From Adiantum capillus-veneris (lineage: Eukaryota > Streptophyta > Polypodiopsida > Polypodiales > Pteridaceae), in contig CM043969.1 in NCBI GenBank assembly GCA_014529385.2, positions 25,997,946 to 26,061,945 on the forward strand: DNA of 64,000 nucleotides, written 5' to 3'. This document shows, piece by piece, positions 42,059-54,127 of this stretch (position 1 is the first letter of the stretch; the number at the start of each line of letters is the position of its first letter). Under the pieces are notes generated by a model, which saw only the letters and a list, made by a program, of their open reading frames with translations, did no database searches and had not been told where the DNA came from. Made by a program: the position numbers and the translations under genes.

Positions 42059-42868
42059 TGTTAAGTATGGAGCCTGATTTACCCTTGTAATTTTCAGTGG
42101 TAAAAGTGCACATTTGTAAGGCCCCCATTATGAGGAGAAGCCATCGTGCGTGAAGGAAAATCACTCACCAGAAACCAAAATTTTCACGTACAAGAATCAA
42201 GGGCAACTTTAAAGGCCTCAGGGGCGGAGGCTCTCGAGACTTTTTTTTCGCCAGAATATTCTTTTTCGCCGGAATATTATGGCCGGACGGCGGTCGGAAA
42301 GTGGTCGGAAAACAACCGGTCGGTTGGCAGGTGGCCGGTAGTCAATGACCGATGGCCGGTGGTCGGAAGTCAATGGCCGGTGGCCTGTGGTCGGAAGTCA
42401 ATGGCCGGTGGCCGGTGGCCGAATTCAAAAGCGGACTTGTCTTCTCAAGGGCGGCCACACATGGGCGGATTGGAGGGTCCGATTTGGACTTATTGCACAA
42501 GGGCGGCTACACATGGCTGTCTCTCATTAGAGAGGGCAGCCCTTTTGGCCTATAAAAGGAGGCCATTTCTACACACATTTCATAGTGTGAAGTTGATGCA
42601 ACAAGGTGAGTGTGAGGTGGTGAGAGTGAAGCAAGGCGGGAGCTCCATTAAGGGTATAATCCCTTTGTAAACTACTTCTTGTTTTGAAGTACTAAAGCCA
42701 TTGAATGGCTGCTTTCCCGTGGACGTAGCCCACATTGGGTGAACCACGTATATCGTGTGTACTCTCTCTCTCTCTCTCTCTACTCTATAATCTCGTGTAT
42801 GTAAATCTGTCTCTCTCCATTTAGTAATCTACTCAATTATCTATTTAGCTACGTCTTATTTCCTAACA
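42059..42868 (+). repeat. 3' LTR of copia element
   Basis: Matches the 5' LTR but carries an extra segment near 42189-42265 (GTACAAGAATCAAGGGCAAC and onward) and a shorter GC-rich array. Net 47 bp longer. Confidence 0.95.
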
Positions 42869-43420
42869 ATGTTGGCCCATATTACTGACCAACTGCAAAA
42901 TTTGTCTGTCCACTTAATACAGCAAGGGAGGAGTCAAGAAAGAGATCAAGACCCTGGAAGAGAACGACGACAAAACAGGGAGTATCATTGCTACAACTGC
43001 GGAGAAGACGGTCACGGTATGTACTACTGTCCCAAACCACGACAAAACTATAATAGAGGAGGTAGGAGGAACCAATTGTCACCCCTTAGAGAAAGAACAC
43101 CCCCACCCCAAGCACCAACCCCACCAACACAAATTCTACGTCCACCCTAGACACCACTACAAGAATCCATTCCACCTCTTCCACCAGCCCCACCACCTGA
43201 TCGCCCTGTAAACATCATAAGGCTAGAAGAGAAAGGAAAAGCCGTAGTAGTGGATCCACCCAAAGAAAAGAAGAGGGACAAGGGTAAGGAGGAGGTAACC
43301 TTGTTAGAACCACTTGAGGCCATGACTGTGAAAAGAGCTAGGAGGGAGAAAGCTACACAATCAGATGATGAGAGCCTGCATGAGAGGAGAAACTAGCAAG
43401 AGGCCATCCAGGCCATGATG
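42869..43420 (+). pseudogene. gag: E3 Gag C-terminus with zinc knuckle
   Basis: Continues the E3 frame after the copia insertion. It opens with MLAHITDQLQNLSVHL, matching the IEKLNESLSSLSIHL region of E2, then a knuckle CYNCGEDGHGMYYC (about 42993-43034) and a Pro-rich linker. TAG codons at 43148-43150 and near 43396 interrupt it. Its first five bases are the right copy of the ATGTT target duplication. Confidence 0.78.
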
Positions 43421-43424
43421 GAAA

Positions 43425-46400
43425 TTGGGCATCACCGACTTCCAGCTAGGGGAAAGTTCTAAGCCCTATGATCTAACATTGGATGTGGCAGAGCAAGGAC
43501 CGAAGATTACATGGCCACAGCTGCTACATCTTGTACCTAAAGTAAGGCGGCAATGGTCTAAAATGGTAAGTACAAGACGCTCCAAAACAAAGGTAGCCGG
43601 AGCAATTTTGGGATGCAACATGGATGACATCCTTCCAATTGTCGACGTAAACATAAAAGGAAAGAGGGTTGGAAACACCTACATTGATGGAGGTGCACAA
43701 ATTTGTGTAATGAGCGAAGCTATGATGCTTCGATTAGGGCTCAAGGTTGACAGGCCTTCTCCATGCAAGGCAAAGATGGCAAACAATGCAAAAGTAAAGT
43801 GTGTGGGTGTGGTAAGTGCCGTAAAAAAAAAAAGCTTTCAACACTGAGGTAGAGGTAGATGTTTTTGTAATGCCTACTAAGGGGGAGGGCTATCCACTAA
43901 TCTTGGGAAGGCCATGGTTGATGGCCATGAAGGCAAAACAGGACTGGGGTACTGGCCTTCTACGCATGACCGGTAAGAAAGGGGAGACAATCTACTACGA
44001 CATGAGGATTGGCAAGCAGAAGCAAATGAATCTGGAAACATCGGCAGATGAAACCACTAGCGATTCTTCCAGTTCTGAGGAGGAGACCACATCCACCGAC
44101 GAAAGTGACAGTTCCATTGATGTGATGGGTATCATTATGAAGGATCCACAAAGGGTAAGCACAACTGGTGATCCATCACCAAAAGGGCAACCCAATGAAG
44201 AGGAGAGCAAATCACCTGGCCTAGGAGGAAGTAGGTTGAAGGGTATGTTGTCTACGGAATTAACACTTGAGGAGAAAGATAGTTTTTTCCAAATGTTAAT
44301 GGGATTTCCTAACCTGTTCATTGACAACTATGAAAGAATCACAGGCATTACAGTGGTGGAGCGTCATATTAAGCTAAAGGAAGGGGTAAAACCAGTTGTG
44401 CAAAAGCTACGACGACTGGGGGTCATACAAGAAAAGGCACTCTTGGCCGAGGTAAGGAAACTGTTGGAGGCGGGATTCATCTATCCTATAGAAAACTCAG
44501 AATGGGTGTCACCCGTAGTGGTGACGCCTAAAAAGAATGGTAAGTGGAGGGTCTGTGTTGACTACAAACCACTAAATACAGCTACAAAGAGAGAACACTT
44601 TCCTCTCCCTTTCTTGGATGAAATTCTGAATGAAGTAGCGGGTTTTGAATGCTATGAGATGGTTATTCTGGATACTTTCAAATACCCATAGCCTTGGAAG
44701 ATAAGATAAAAACCACTTTTGTCATGCCATGGGGTTGTTTTGCATACAGGGTTATGCCATTTGGTCTCACAAATGCACCTGCCACATTCCAAAGATATGT
44801 CACATATGTTTTTCAACCGTTCTTTGGAACATCCATAAGAGTGTTCATTGATGATTTTTGTATATATAGCTCCCGTATTTCACATTTAGAAAAGGTAACT
44901 GAAGGTTTGGCCAGGTTGCAGAGCCTAGGTGGAAAATTAAATGTGGATAAATGCCACATTGGGGAGAGTAAAGTCATTCTACTAGGCCATGAAATTTCAG
45001 CAAAAGGTATCAACACCGACCCAAGTAAGGTGTCCGCACTCATAGCCCTACCTTCACCAACGACCGCACGTCAACTGGTCTCTTTTCTATAGAAGGTGAG
45101 GTACTTAAGTAGATTCATACATCTACTATCACAACTTGTTCTACCACTGCAACAACTCACTCAAAGATCAACTTTCACTTAGGACGAGGAAAGCGAACAT
45201 CACTACAACAAGGTAAAGGAGGTCTTAGACACTCTGCCAACTATCTCACCACCTAATTGGGATGAAAAATTCTATGTCACCTCAAGTGTTGGTGATGACT
45301 CATTGGGGGCTGTGCTACTCCAAAAGGATACGACGACATCTTTCATGAGGCCAATCTACTTCTCTAGTCGAATGATGACAGCAGGAGAGAAAGGTTTCAC
45401 CCATGTGGAACACTTAGTCCTAGCTCTTAGATTTGCAACTACAAAGTTTAGGTCATATTTGCTGCCTAAGCAATTTGTGATTCTAACCACGGATGAAATA
45501 TTTCCCTATGTTGTACAACACATGGATGTGTCTGCTAGGATTACTAAATGGCTAGTTCGTCTACAAGAGTTTGACTACACGGTACAGGTAGAAAGCACGA
45601 CAAGGGCAAGTTTGGGGGGACTCATGACCTACCAAGTCTTTGAAGGGAAGGAGAAGTACGATTACCTCCAGTACCACCGATGGTAGAAGGAGCACACTCT
45701 CTCTACTTTGATGGAGCCTACAAGCGAGCGTCCGACAGAGCAGCTGCAGGCATAGTGGTCTTTGATGACAAAGGGACAAAGGTATTTTTGTTGGGCCAAT
45801 TGTTAGATTCACATTCTAACAATGAAGCTGAGTATGCAGCACTAACCAAGGGTCTACAATGGTGCGTCTCGCAAGGTGTACAACGCCTTAATGTATTTGG
45901 GGATGCTCTACTTCTGGTAAGGCAAGTAAATGGAGCATGGGCATGCAAGAATCCTAGTTTAAGGACTCACTTAAGTGGTGTAAAAACCTTGTTGGGTAAG
46001 TTTGAAGAAGTTCAAATACACCATATCCCAAGGGCTCAAAACCAAGAAGCAGATGCCCTAGCAAGTGAAAGACTACAGGAAGTGGTGGTTGGAGCAATAA
46101 AACTAAAGCTCCCTCTATTTCAAGGCAGTGATGCCTTGCCTGACATCATGCATTTTTTGGAAACAGGGGAATGCCCATCGGATTTAACAAAGGGACAGAA
46201 GCAATGGTTGACGCAGAAGGCCACAAGGTATCGACTCATCAATGATGGTTTGTACTGTAAGGGTAAGGACCAAATACTCAGGAAGGTCCCTCTCTCTTAG
46301 TAAATCATGGGAGTAATTTCTAGCTGTCACGACGGGGTTTGTGGTGGTCACTTTGCCCTAGACATAACAAGTAGGAAAATCTTGCAGGCAGGCTTCATAT

Positions 46401-47473
46401 GGCCTAGCCTCAACCGTGATGTACACCACTGGTGCAAAACGTGTAAGTTGTGTCAAAAGGCTGGCACTAGGTCACTTATGCCTGAACCACAGACACCTAT
46501 TCTCTCATATGGCCCATTTGAAAAATGGGGTATCGATGCCATTGGGCATTTACCTAGGGCCAACTCATGAAAATTCTACATTATCATGGGGGTCGACTAC
46601 ATGACTAGATGGGCAGAGGCTACAGCCACCACTAGAATCACAGCGGTAGAGGTAGCTAAATTTATCTACGAGCACATATGCTGTAGGTTTGGCACACCTT
46701 TAGAGATCATCTCTGATAGAGGGCCAGGTTTCAGAGCAGACTTGGTAGGAGAATTAATGGAGAAACTGGGCATTACAAGGAGGCACTCTTCACCATATTA
46801 CCCTCAATGTAATGGCCTAGTTGAAAAGGTAAATGGAATGGTTTCTAAAACTATTACCAAGCAGGTAAACAATCATCCTGGAGACTGGGATAAGTATCTA
46901 CTACCAGCTTTATGGGCCTACAGAAATTCATTTCGTACATCCTTGGGATTCACACCGTATCATCTAGTATTTGGTAAGGAAGCAATCTTGCCCATTGAAG
47001 TGCAACTACAAAGTCTCAGAGTAATGGCAAGTCAACTTCAACAACCCAACATGCATTTGAGAGATCACATCATCAACTTGGAAAGATTGCAGCTGGACAG
47101 AGAAGAAGCAATAAATTATTATGCAGCACAAGCAGAGCATAGACGGCTTAGCTTTAACGAGCATCTCCGGAAAAAAGAATTGAAGAAAGGAATGTTGCTG
47201 CTCCGCCAGGACAATCGCTTTGACACGCACAAGGATAAGAAACTCCTGCTCCGATGGGAAGGCCCTTTCATCGTCAGGAAAAAGTATGCCAATGGAAGCT
47301 ACTAGCTTATGGAGGCTGATGGAAAACTTCATAAAACCAGGGTAAATGGTTGGCGACATAAACCTTATTTTCTTCGATTTGACCAAGCTCCACCTATTGA
47401 CATTCCAGATGAGGACACACCATCAGCCGCCACCTCCGACGATAATGATCAAACAGATGAGCTAGAGACATGA
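43425..47473 (+). pseudogene. pol: Pol of E3, multiply broken
   Basis: Protease with DGG at about 43687 (IDGGAQICVM); frameshift in a run of ten A near 43828; RT from about 44380, with a 1-base loss in the DGYSGYF region near 44663, and FIDD near 44850; TAG at 45090 and 45187; degenerate native RNase H with TSSVG (about 45280). The second RNase H is at 45700-46060 (FDGAY, NEAEY, FGD, EAD) after a frame change near 45680. TAG-TAA near 46300; zinc module 46320-46460; integrase with GIDAIGH, SDRGPGF and NGLVEKVNG; TGA near 46569 and TAG near 47304; the end of the frame is at 47473. At the place of the E1/E2 shared TAG, E3 has a Gln codon. Confidence 0.87.
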
Positions 47474-47485
47474 ATGCCTCTAGCC

Positions 47486-47500
47486 AAAAGGGGAGGGCTA
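47486..47500 (+). other. Polypurine tract of E3
   Basis: AAAAGGGGAGGGCTA before ATGATGGGGG, practically the same as E1 and E2. Confidence 0.78.
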
Positions 47501-47501
47501 A

Positions 47502-48817
47502 TGATGGGGGCTTTTCACAAGCCAAGCTCCCATACCCCTCTTCTCTCGTCCCCACCCCATGGAAACCTCCTCTTATGGAGGGAGTGATAAAAGGCATTGG
47601 AAAAGTAAGAGAAAAAAAATAAAGTATGATTATGTAAATATATGAGAAGGGTAAAATAGGCCACCTCATGCCTGCGGGGCAGCCCATCCCCACCTTGCCT
47701 CCTTTTTCTTCACTGTTGCCCCACCGTGTGTCCCTTTTTCTCTCCTCCACTCAAAAGGTCAACCCCCTCTCTCTTTCCCTTTTCCTTTCTCCTTTCTCTC
47801 TCCCTTCAAGCTACCCCACCCCTCACCAATAATACATTCTAACTCACCAATAATGCACCCTAACTCACATGCCACTTATCCTATCTTCCAAAACAGTATA
47901 CCCCACCTCCCTTTTCTCTCTCCTATCATATCCCATGACCCAAATACCCCCCTCTCTCTCTAAAGGGTGCCATGTCTCTTGTCTTGTAGCTAAATAACCT
48001 CCCCCACACTCACACACACTCAGTTTCACTGAAAAAGGTACCCACAGACCCATCCTCACCTGGTGGTTACCTGATTTTTCTTGTGTTCACACACATCCGC
48101 ACACAGATTCACCTCTGAACACACTCCCCTCTCTCCCCTCTTGTAATTACTTTAGTCTCCATGTCACCTCTCACTTTTTTTCATCAACCCATCTCTCTCT
48201 CTTAGTCTCTGTCTCATGAGACTGCTGTTCTGGCACATATACACACAGCCAGACAAGTGGGGCCCACAATCACATGGCCTATGAAGATAATGATTTCTTC
48301 ATTTCTGAATTCTAGAATTTCTTCCCCCTCCACACCTATATAAAGAGGGGTCACCATCACACTAAACACACACAACATCACCAAAGAGTACAATATGCAC
48401 TGTGTGTGCCTAGTGCACACACACACACCCACACCATCACCATCACCGCAATCACCATGCTCGTCTTGAGCATGATCTCTACAGCATTGGACTATGGAAG
48501 ATGAAGGGCAACTAAATGAAGGATGATGGCCATAACCCTCGTGCGAGTCTTTGCCATCAACTCCCACCTATCCGCCATGTGCTCTACCACTCTCTCCCTT
48601 CTCATTCCCCTACCCTATGCTCCCCATTCCATCGCCTTATTCTCTAAATAAAGCTTGAGTTTTTGTGAGTATGTTTTCCTGCAATGTTTTGCCCATGTGA
48701 GGTGTGCGGAATCGCCACCTAGTCTTGTGTTTGGAGTGAGCTTGTGTATGTGTGAAGGGTGTGCGGATTCGCCATCCTTTTGTGGTTCCTAAGTACTAAG
48801 CCGCTATACCCCCTCCC

Positions 48818-48866
<49 letters not shown>

Positions 48867-49073
48867 CTCATTTCCCTTCCTCTTCATCATTACTCCCAAG
48901 CATCCATCTCTCTTGGATGAAAACTTTGTTATGGTGGTGTGTTGTTTGCGTCCTAGCCGCTGAAGCTAGGTGGTGCCCCTTGTTTGCTTTACCATGACAG
49001 GCTCGAGGCGCGCCATTCGGTCCCCGGTGTTTTAGAGGCCGTCGGGGGTTCGGGGTTCGCTTTTCTCCCGTCA
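47502..49073 (+). repeat. 3' LTR of E3
   Basis: Matches 34215-35787 throughout. TATATAAA near 48338, (CT)n at 48821-48863 (shorter than in the 5' copy). Ends CTCCCGTCA. Confidence 0.92.
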
Positions 49074-49243
49074 GCGGCATCGACGATGGTGAGGCGATTG
49101 AGCACGGTAATAGTGGCTCCCTCTTCTTCATGGAGAGTAACATACCCTTGCTCTCTTTGAGCTTTCTAGGTTAGCTTGTTTGTGTGTTTGTAGCCATCCG
49201 TGGCTTGCACACAGTGCTTGGCAAGTCCCTAGCTCCAACACGT

Positions 49244-50446
49244 TGATAAACCACTTTTGGTTTGTACAAAGTAGTGCACATATGCATGGTTGTATGTACA
49301 AAATGATGTAAATACATGAATTTGGTAGATTTGCAAAGTAATTTTGAGTTTCAAATGTGGTTCCACATGTGCACGTTGTAAATATTCATGCTTGCGTGCC
49401 GATAGTTGAGCATACGTACATGCGTAGATAGGGTATTGGGGCCTTGGATATGGTTCTTAGTGCCTTCTTTTGGCTCTATATAATGTGTTTGAGCTTTCTA
49501 GAATGTAAATAAGTCAAGTGGGATATGTGGGCACCCTCATTCCGTCCGAGAAGTTTGGCACATGCAGTAACTGTCTATTTGTAGTGCCTGATCTGCGATG
49601 ATGTTTGTGCTGCCCTAGAAGTAGTGAAAAATGGAATGTGGGGCTGTGGAAAAGTGCTTTGTGTATGAAGTATCAATAATAAAAAAATTTGGTGAATTTT
49701 GGAGTCCATTTGGGGGTGTTCCCATGAAAAATACCTGGCAAGGGTCAAAATTGGTCAAAACTGGGTCTCAAAAGGTCAAAAAATAGTAAAAAAAGGTGTG
49801 AGAAGGTGGTAAATTTCCATATCACTCACGGTTCCATGAGTGTTTAAGCTGAGGGATAATTTTTGAAGCCAACTATTATCCCTTTCACCTCTTTCTATGG
49901 GGGAGAAAGCAGGTTTCCTATAGGTGTTCTAGTGTAGTCCCGTCGTGTTCGCCTCTTGTTTTTGAGTGTGTGAAGGAGTGAATGAGAGCTTTATCTCTTC
50001 AATCTTGCACTTGGGAGAGTCTATGGAGTTTTTCTTAATCTTCCATGGATGTGTGTGTGAGGAATTGAGGGAACCCTGCATCGGTGCCATTAGGGTTGGC
50101 ACTACTCCAAAGAGTCCAAAAGAGTGGAGTTTGGTGAAGGCTTTGCAATGGTTTGAGAGAGGCCTTTTGTGGCTGGAGTTTTTGAGTTTTTGATGTTTTT
50201 CTTGTATATTTTTGTCACCATCAAGTGTGATTTGAAGTGTTGATCAACTTGACTCACCTTGTAGTGTTTGCGGGCAGACAAGGGCTTGTAGGTCGAGGTG
50301 TTTGGAGTTTGAATTGAGCGTTTGGGTAGTATTTTTATTGAAATCTTGAGTGTTGGTTTTTGTGGGTTGGAATTTAAGTAAATTCATTGTGTGGTGTTGA
50401 ATTGTTTGGGTGTGTGAGTGTGCAAACGACGTCTTTTTCTCCATCA
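49244..50446 (+). repeat. 5' LTR of E4
   Basis: Collinear with 52483-53716. Contains TATATAAT at 49477-49484. The distal part is T/G rich with GTGTGTGAG segments. Confidence 0.87.
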
Positions 50447-50451
50447 TCCTT

Positions 50452-50463
50452 TGGCGATCCCAC
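50452..50463 (+). other. Primer binding site of E4
   Basis: TGGCGATCCCAC, five bases after the LTR end, followed by TAGGGAGC. Same general form as E3 (TGG...CCCACTAAGGA). Confidence 0.6.
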
Positions 50464-50576
50464 TAGGGAGCGAGAATTGTCGGTTGTGCACCCATAATTT
50501 GGATGTTGAGCAGTGAAGTATCCACATTTTGGATGTTGAAGGGAGTTCCATGATGGTGGTTTGATTCCAACCATCA

Positions 50577-51419
50577 ATGTTCATAGGTTGCAAGGATGCA
50601 GACAATTGGCTTGCATCATATGAGTTTGATTTGACATGTTTATGTCGTGCAGTTCCAAGTGAGGTGCAAAAGCTTGCTAGTATCAATCTAGTGGGGTCGG
50701 AGGTAATGCAAGAGATTGGTATGAAGGATTGTCATAGGATGACAAAGAAAATTGGGACAGGTTTAAGAGATTCTTTTTGAAGCGGTTCAAGAAGGTGATC
50801 CCTCACCAAGATGCATGGAACCAGTTTATTTATGCAAGATCACGAGTCTATTGTTGCAGATTTTTGGTCAAGATTTGATGATGCTTGGAGAGTGTGGAAA
50901 GATGATCTTTTGCATGTGGAAGCCATGTATAAAGAGTAGTTATATTCTAGTTTTACAAATAGCCAAAGAGTACATGTATTCACAAGTTTTTTGCGAACAG
51001 TCCTTAAAGTGAAAATGCAAGAGAAAGATCCCAGTTCCATGCATGAAGCATTGAAGATAGTGCTACGAAAGGAGAGAAAGTTGTGTGTTGCTATAGGCAT
51101 GAAGTGCACTTTGTCATTACATGGTATGGATAGTGTGGATGACCTTTATGTGCATAAAGTCATAGTTGCAGGTGCTCATGCTAGGAAGGATAATAGCTTG
51201 GATACAGGTGTGGATGTTCATATGTGCAAAGTCAATGCAAATGAAGTATGTGAAGCAGCTTTGGAGACCATACACATGCCTATGGTGCAAAATGTCAAGG
51301 ACATAGTAGATGATTGCAAAAATTTGATCACTAGGATGGAAAGTGAGGATAATGAGAGTGAAACTGACAAAGATGAGGCAACCAATGATGGTGACCCATC
51401 TGATGCTTCTGAGAGTTAG
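50577..51419 (+). pseudogene. gag: Gag-like remnant of E4
   Basis: Read across several frame changes, this shows the Gag order: ADNWLASYEF, then a helix with NWDRFKRFFLKRF (about 50755-50795), then a DAWNQF-like block and ESIVADFWSRFDDAW, then FTSFLRTVLKVKMQ with HEALKIVLRKE near 51045. The last part (50991-51419, 142 aa) is open and ends in a strongly acidic tail. No zinc knuckle seen. TAG-TGA stop the frame at 51417-51422, but the same frame continues as the next feature. Confidence 0.6.
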
Positions 51420-51422
51420 TGA

Positions 51423-51917
51423 GATGATATATGCGATGATGACATAGAGTCACTAGATCCTTTGAAGGATATGGTAGACTTGCACAAAGAGCAATGTATG
51501 TTTTGGGAAAGAGCTTTGCAGCAACATGACATGGATGCTTGCATTGACGATGAGATGATAGGCTATGGTCATGGAGTTTCTACGTTAAGTGAAGATGATG
51601 CAGGAGAGGATGATGCTATGATAGTTGATGTGACCTTGGGTCCATGTGCTTTACCAGATATGGGGGTTGGGAAACCCTCTAGTGGTTGTGATGCAAAGGT
51701 ATTGAGTCATGAAGGTGATAGGGATGAATTCTATGTATGCAAGGACTTGATGCTAGTTCCATCTCCAAGGGATGTCCATGAAAATATGTGCCCTGCGATT
51801 GTTAAGTGTGAACTTCTTGAGGATGGGGTTGACAAGGAGGTTAGAATGATCTTTTGCTTCAATGTATGTTTGGGCCATATCCCTTTATCTGTGAGGATCT
51901 TGATTGGCAGTTGGTGA
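51423..51917 (+). CDS. Acidic ORF of E4 (unknown)
   Basis: In frame with the gag-like remnant after TAG-TGA. It opens with an Asp-rich segment (DDICDDDIESLDPLKDM), then a helix with Cys/Met/Gln and another acidic patch (SEDDAGEDDAMIVDV). It ends at 51917 near LSVRILIGSW. No protease, RT or other Pol motif is present, so this is not a degraded pol. Further short ORFs follow (51963-52217, 52236-52439) without recognisable motifs. Possibly an element-specific protein, or captured host sequence. Confidence 0.4.
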   Translation, partial: DDICDDDIESLDPLKDMVDLHKEQCMFWERALQQHDMDACIDDEMIGYGHGVSTLSEDDAGEDDAMIVDVTLGPCALPDMGVGKPSSGCDAKVLSHEGDRDEFYVCKDLMLVPSPRDVHENMCPAIVKCELLEDGVDKEVRMIFCFNVCLGHIPLSVRILIGSW

Positions 51918-52482
51918 GTCTTGGTGCGGCTTGGCATGACGAAGAATTAGTTATGTTGTCTTGTGTGGCTTTGTATGCATGTCTTTGGCTTTTCAAGTGG
52001 AAAATGTCTTATGTGGAAGAAGAGGATGCTAGTGATAGTGTTTCTTAAGAGCGTTTTTAGTTTTGAAGTGGAGTTGTTTATGCTTGGAGTGACTGTCTCT
52101 TGGGCGTGGGGAGAGCAGTCAATGCATAAGGAAGGTAATGTGATATTTATGGTTGTCAATAGAGTGGGATCTAGTTATGAGATGCATTTTGAGGTATCTG
52201 TGGGTTTGGCTGATTGAAACAATGTATGGCACAGCATGGCATGTGCCAACCTTGGAGAAGATTTATATTATGCTTGGGATCTAGGTGGACGGTGGCATTT
52301 GGGTAAGAAGATAGATGCTTTTGTGTTTGGTGTGAGTGGCATGCTTGGATACCTGGGTGTTGTTATGCAAGTGGATGAGTTTCCATATGATCCTAGAGGA
52401 AATTGGGGATCACATTTGCAAGTTTATGTCACTATTTGATGCGAGTGTTGAGCATAAATGCTCAACTTGGGGTTGGGCATGA

Positions 52483-53716
52483 TGATAAACCACTTTTGGC
52501 CTGTACAAAGTAGTGTGTATATGCATGATCGTATGTAAAAAAGGATGTAAATACATGCATTTGGGAGCTTTACAAAGTAATTTTGAGTTTCAAACATGGT
52601 GCAACGTGTGTACGTTGTAAATATTCATGCTTGTGTGCCGACAATCGAGCATACATACATGCCTGGATAGGGTATTGGGCCTTGGATATGGTTCTTGGTG
52701 TATTATTTTGGCTCTATAGAGTGTTTTTGAGCTTTCTATAATGTAAATTATGCAAGTGGGAGGTGTGGGCACCCTCCTCCTACCCAAGAAGTTTGGCACA
52801 TGCGATAACTGTCTATTTGTAGTGCCTGATGTGCGGTGATGCACGCGTTGCCCTAGAAGTGGTCAAAAGGGGAATGTGGGGATGTGGAAATTTTTTTTGG
52901 GTTATCAAGGATTAATATTACAAAATTTGGTGAATTTTGGAGTCCGTTTGGGGTTTCTCCGGCGAAAAATACCTGTCAGGGGTCAAAATTGGTCAAAACT
53001 GGGCCAAAAAAGGTTAAGCAATGGTTAAAAAAGGTGTGAAAAGGGGGGTAAATTTCCACATCACTCACGGTGCCGTGAGTTTTCAAGCTGAGGGATAATT
53101 TTTGAAGCCAAGTCTTATCCCTTCCACCTCTCTGTGTGTGGGAGAAAGCAGGGTTCCTATAAGTGGTCTAATGCAGTCCCGTCGCGTTCGCGTCCTGTTT
53201 TTGAGTGTGTGGAGGAGTGATTGAGAGCTTTCTCTCTTCAATTTTCATTTGGGAGAGTCTATGGAGGTTTTAATGTTTCCATGGATATGTGTGTGCGAGG
53301 AATTGAGGGAAGAAGGTGCAGCTTTTTGCAAGACTATGTGACCCTATATCTATGCCATTAGGGTTGGTGCTACTCCAAAGAGTCCAACAGAGTGGAGTTT
53401 GGTGAAGACTTTGCAATGGTTTGAAAGAGGCCTTTTGTGGCTGGAGTTTTTGACTTTTTCATGGTTTTTCTTGTATATTTTGGTCACCAATCAAGTGTGA
53501 TTTCAAGTGTTGATCAACTAGACTCACCTTGTAGTGTCTGCGGGCAGGCAAGGGCTTGTAGGTCGAGGTGTTTGGAGTTTGAATTGAGCTTGTGGGTAGT
53601 ACTTTTATTGAGCTCTTTAGTGGTGGTGTGTGTGGCGTAGAATCTAAGTAAATTCCTAGAGTGATGTTGAGTTGTTCGGGTGTGTGAGTGTGCGCACGAT
53701 GTCTTTTGCTCCATCA
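52483..53716 (+). repeat. 3' LTR of E4
   Basis: Begins after CTTGGGGTTGGGCATGA, a weak polypurine tract. Collinear with the 5' LTR, with an insertion near 53300-53340. Confidence 0.87.
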
Positions 53717-53891
53717 ACGTGCAGAAAACGTGTACATAAAGCATAAACATTATGATATGAATGCAAACTATCGAAATAATTTCATGATTGTGAACCATAA
53801 ACACTGACATAACTTGTGGCCAAAAACACTATTTTATGATTTCAAACCATACACTATACAAAAAATGATTGAAAGTTCAATAAAAAACAAA

Positions 53892-53894
<3 letters not shown>

Positions 53895-53932
<38 letters not shown>
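53895..53932. repeat. (CA)n microsatellite
   Basis: Nineteen CA units, 180 bp after E4. Confidence 0.92.
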
Positions 53933-53934
<2 letters not shown>

Positions 53935-54127
53935 TGAATAGGCCAGGAGTGTGACTTATGCACATCACAAGAACTAGACCTTGTTATGTACATAGGGGGG
54001 AATGTAGAACGTTAGAGAATACACATAAACGGTCAAAGGATCATACGTGTGAACAACCCAGCTTGTATGAGGTACACTCAACACGAGTCCTCGATGTTTT
54101 TGTAATGCTAATTGATTATGTAATAAA

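Larger units (their letters stand above)
37281..42868 (+). mobile_element. Ty1/copia LTR retrotransposon, intact, nested in E3
   Basis: LTRs at 37281-38043 (763 bp) and 42059-42868 (810 bp), TG...CA ends, TSD ATGTT on both sides, an initiator-Met primer site, one uninterrupted gag-pol ORF of 1293 codons and a polypurine tract. It is younger than E3, which it interrupts. It could be autonomous. The LTRs are nearly identical except for length changes in the GC-rich repeat part of U3. Confidence 0.97.
34215..49073 (+). mobile_element. Ty3/gypsy LTR retrotransposon E3 (Tat-like), split by a copia element
   Basis: LTRs at 34215-35787 and 47502-49073 have nearly equal length (1573 and 1572 bp) and, by eye, a few per cent difference. 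Inside are a primer site, three leader ORFs, gag, protease, RT, two RNase H regions, integrase and a polypurine tract. The copia element at 37281-42868 sits in gag. Coding is broken by stops and frameshifts independent of the insertion. No perfect target duplication: AACGG precedes and GCGGC follows. Confidence 0.93.
49244..53716 (+). mobile_element. Non-autonomous LTR retrotransposon E4 (gag-like, no pol)
   Basis: LTRs at 49244-50446 and 52483-53716 begin TGATAAACCACTTTTGG and end CTCCATCA. The 4-bp sequence ACGT flanks both ends (49240-49243 and 53717-53720). The internal 2.04 kb holds a primer site, a degenerate gag-like region and an acidic reading frame, but no protease, RT or integrase. 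The LTRs are clearly diverged (many substitutions), so this is an old insertion. It would depend on proteins from another element. Confidence 0.85.
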
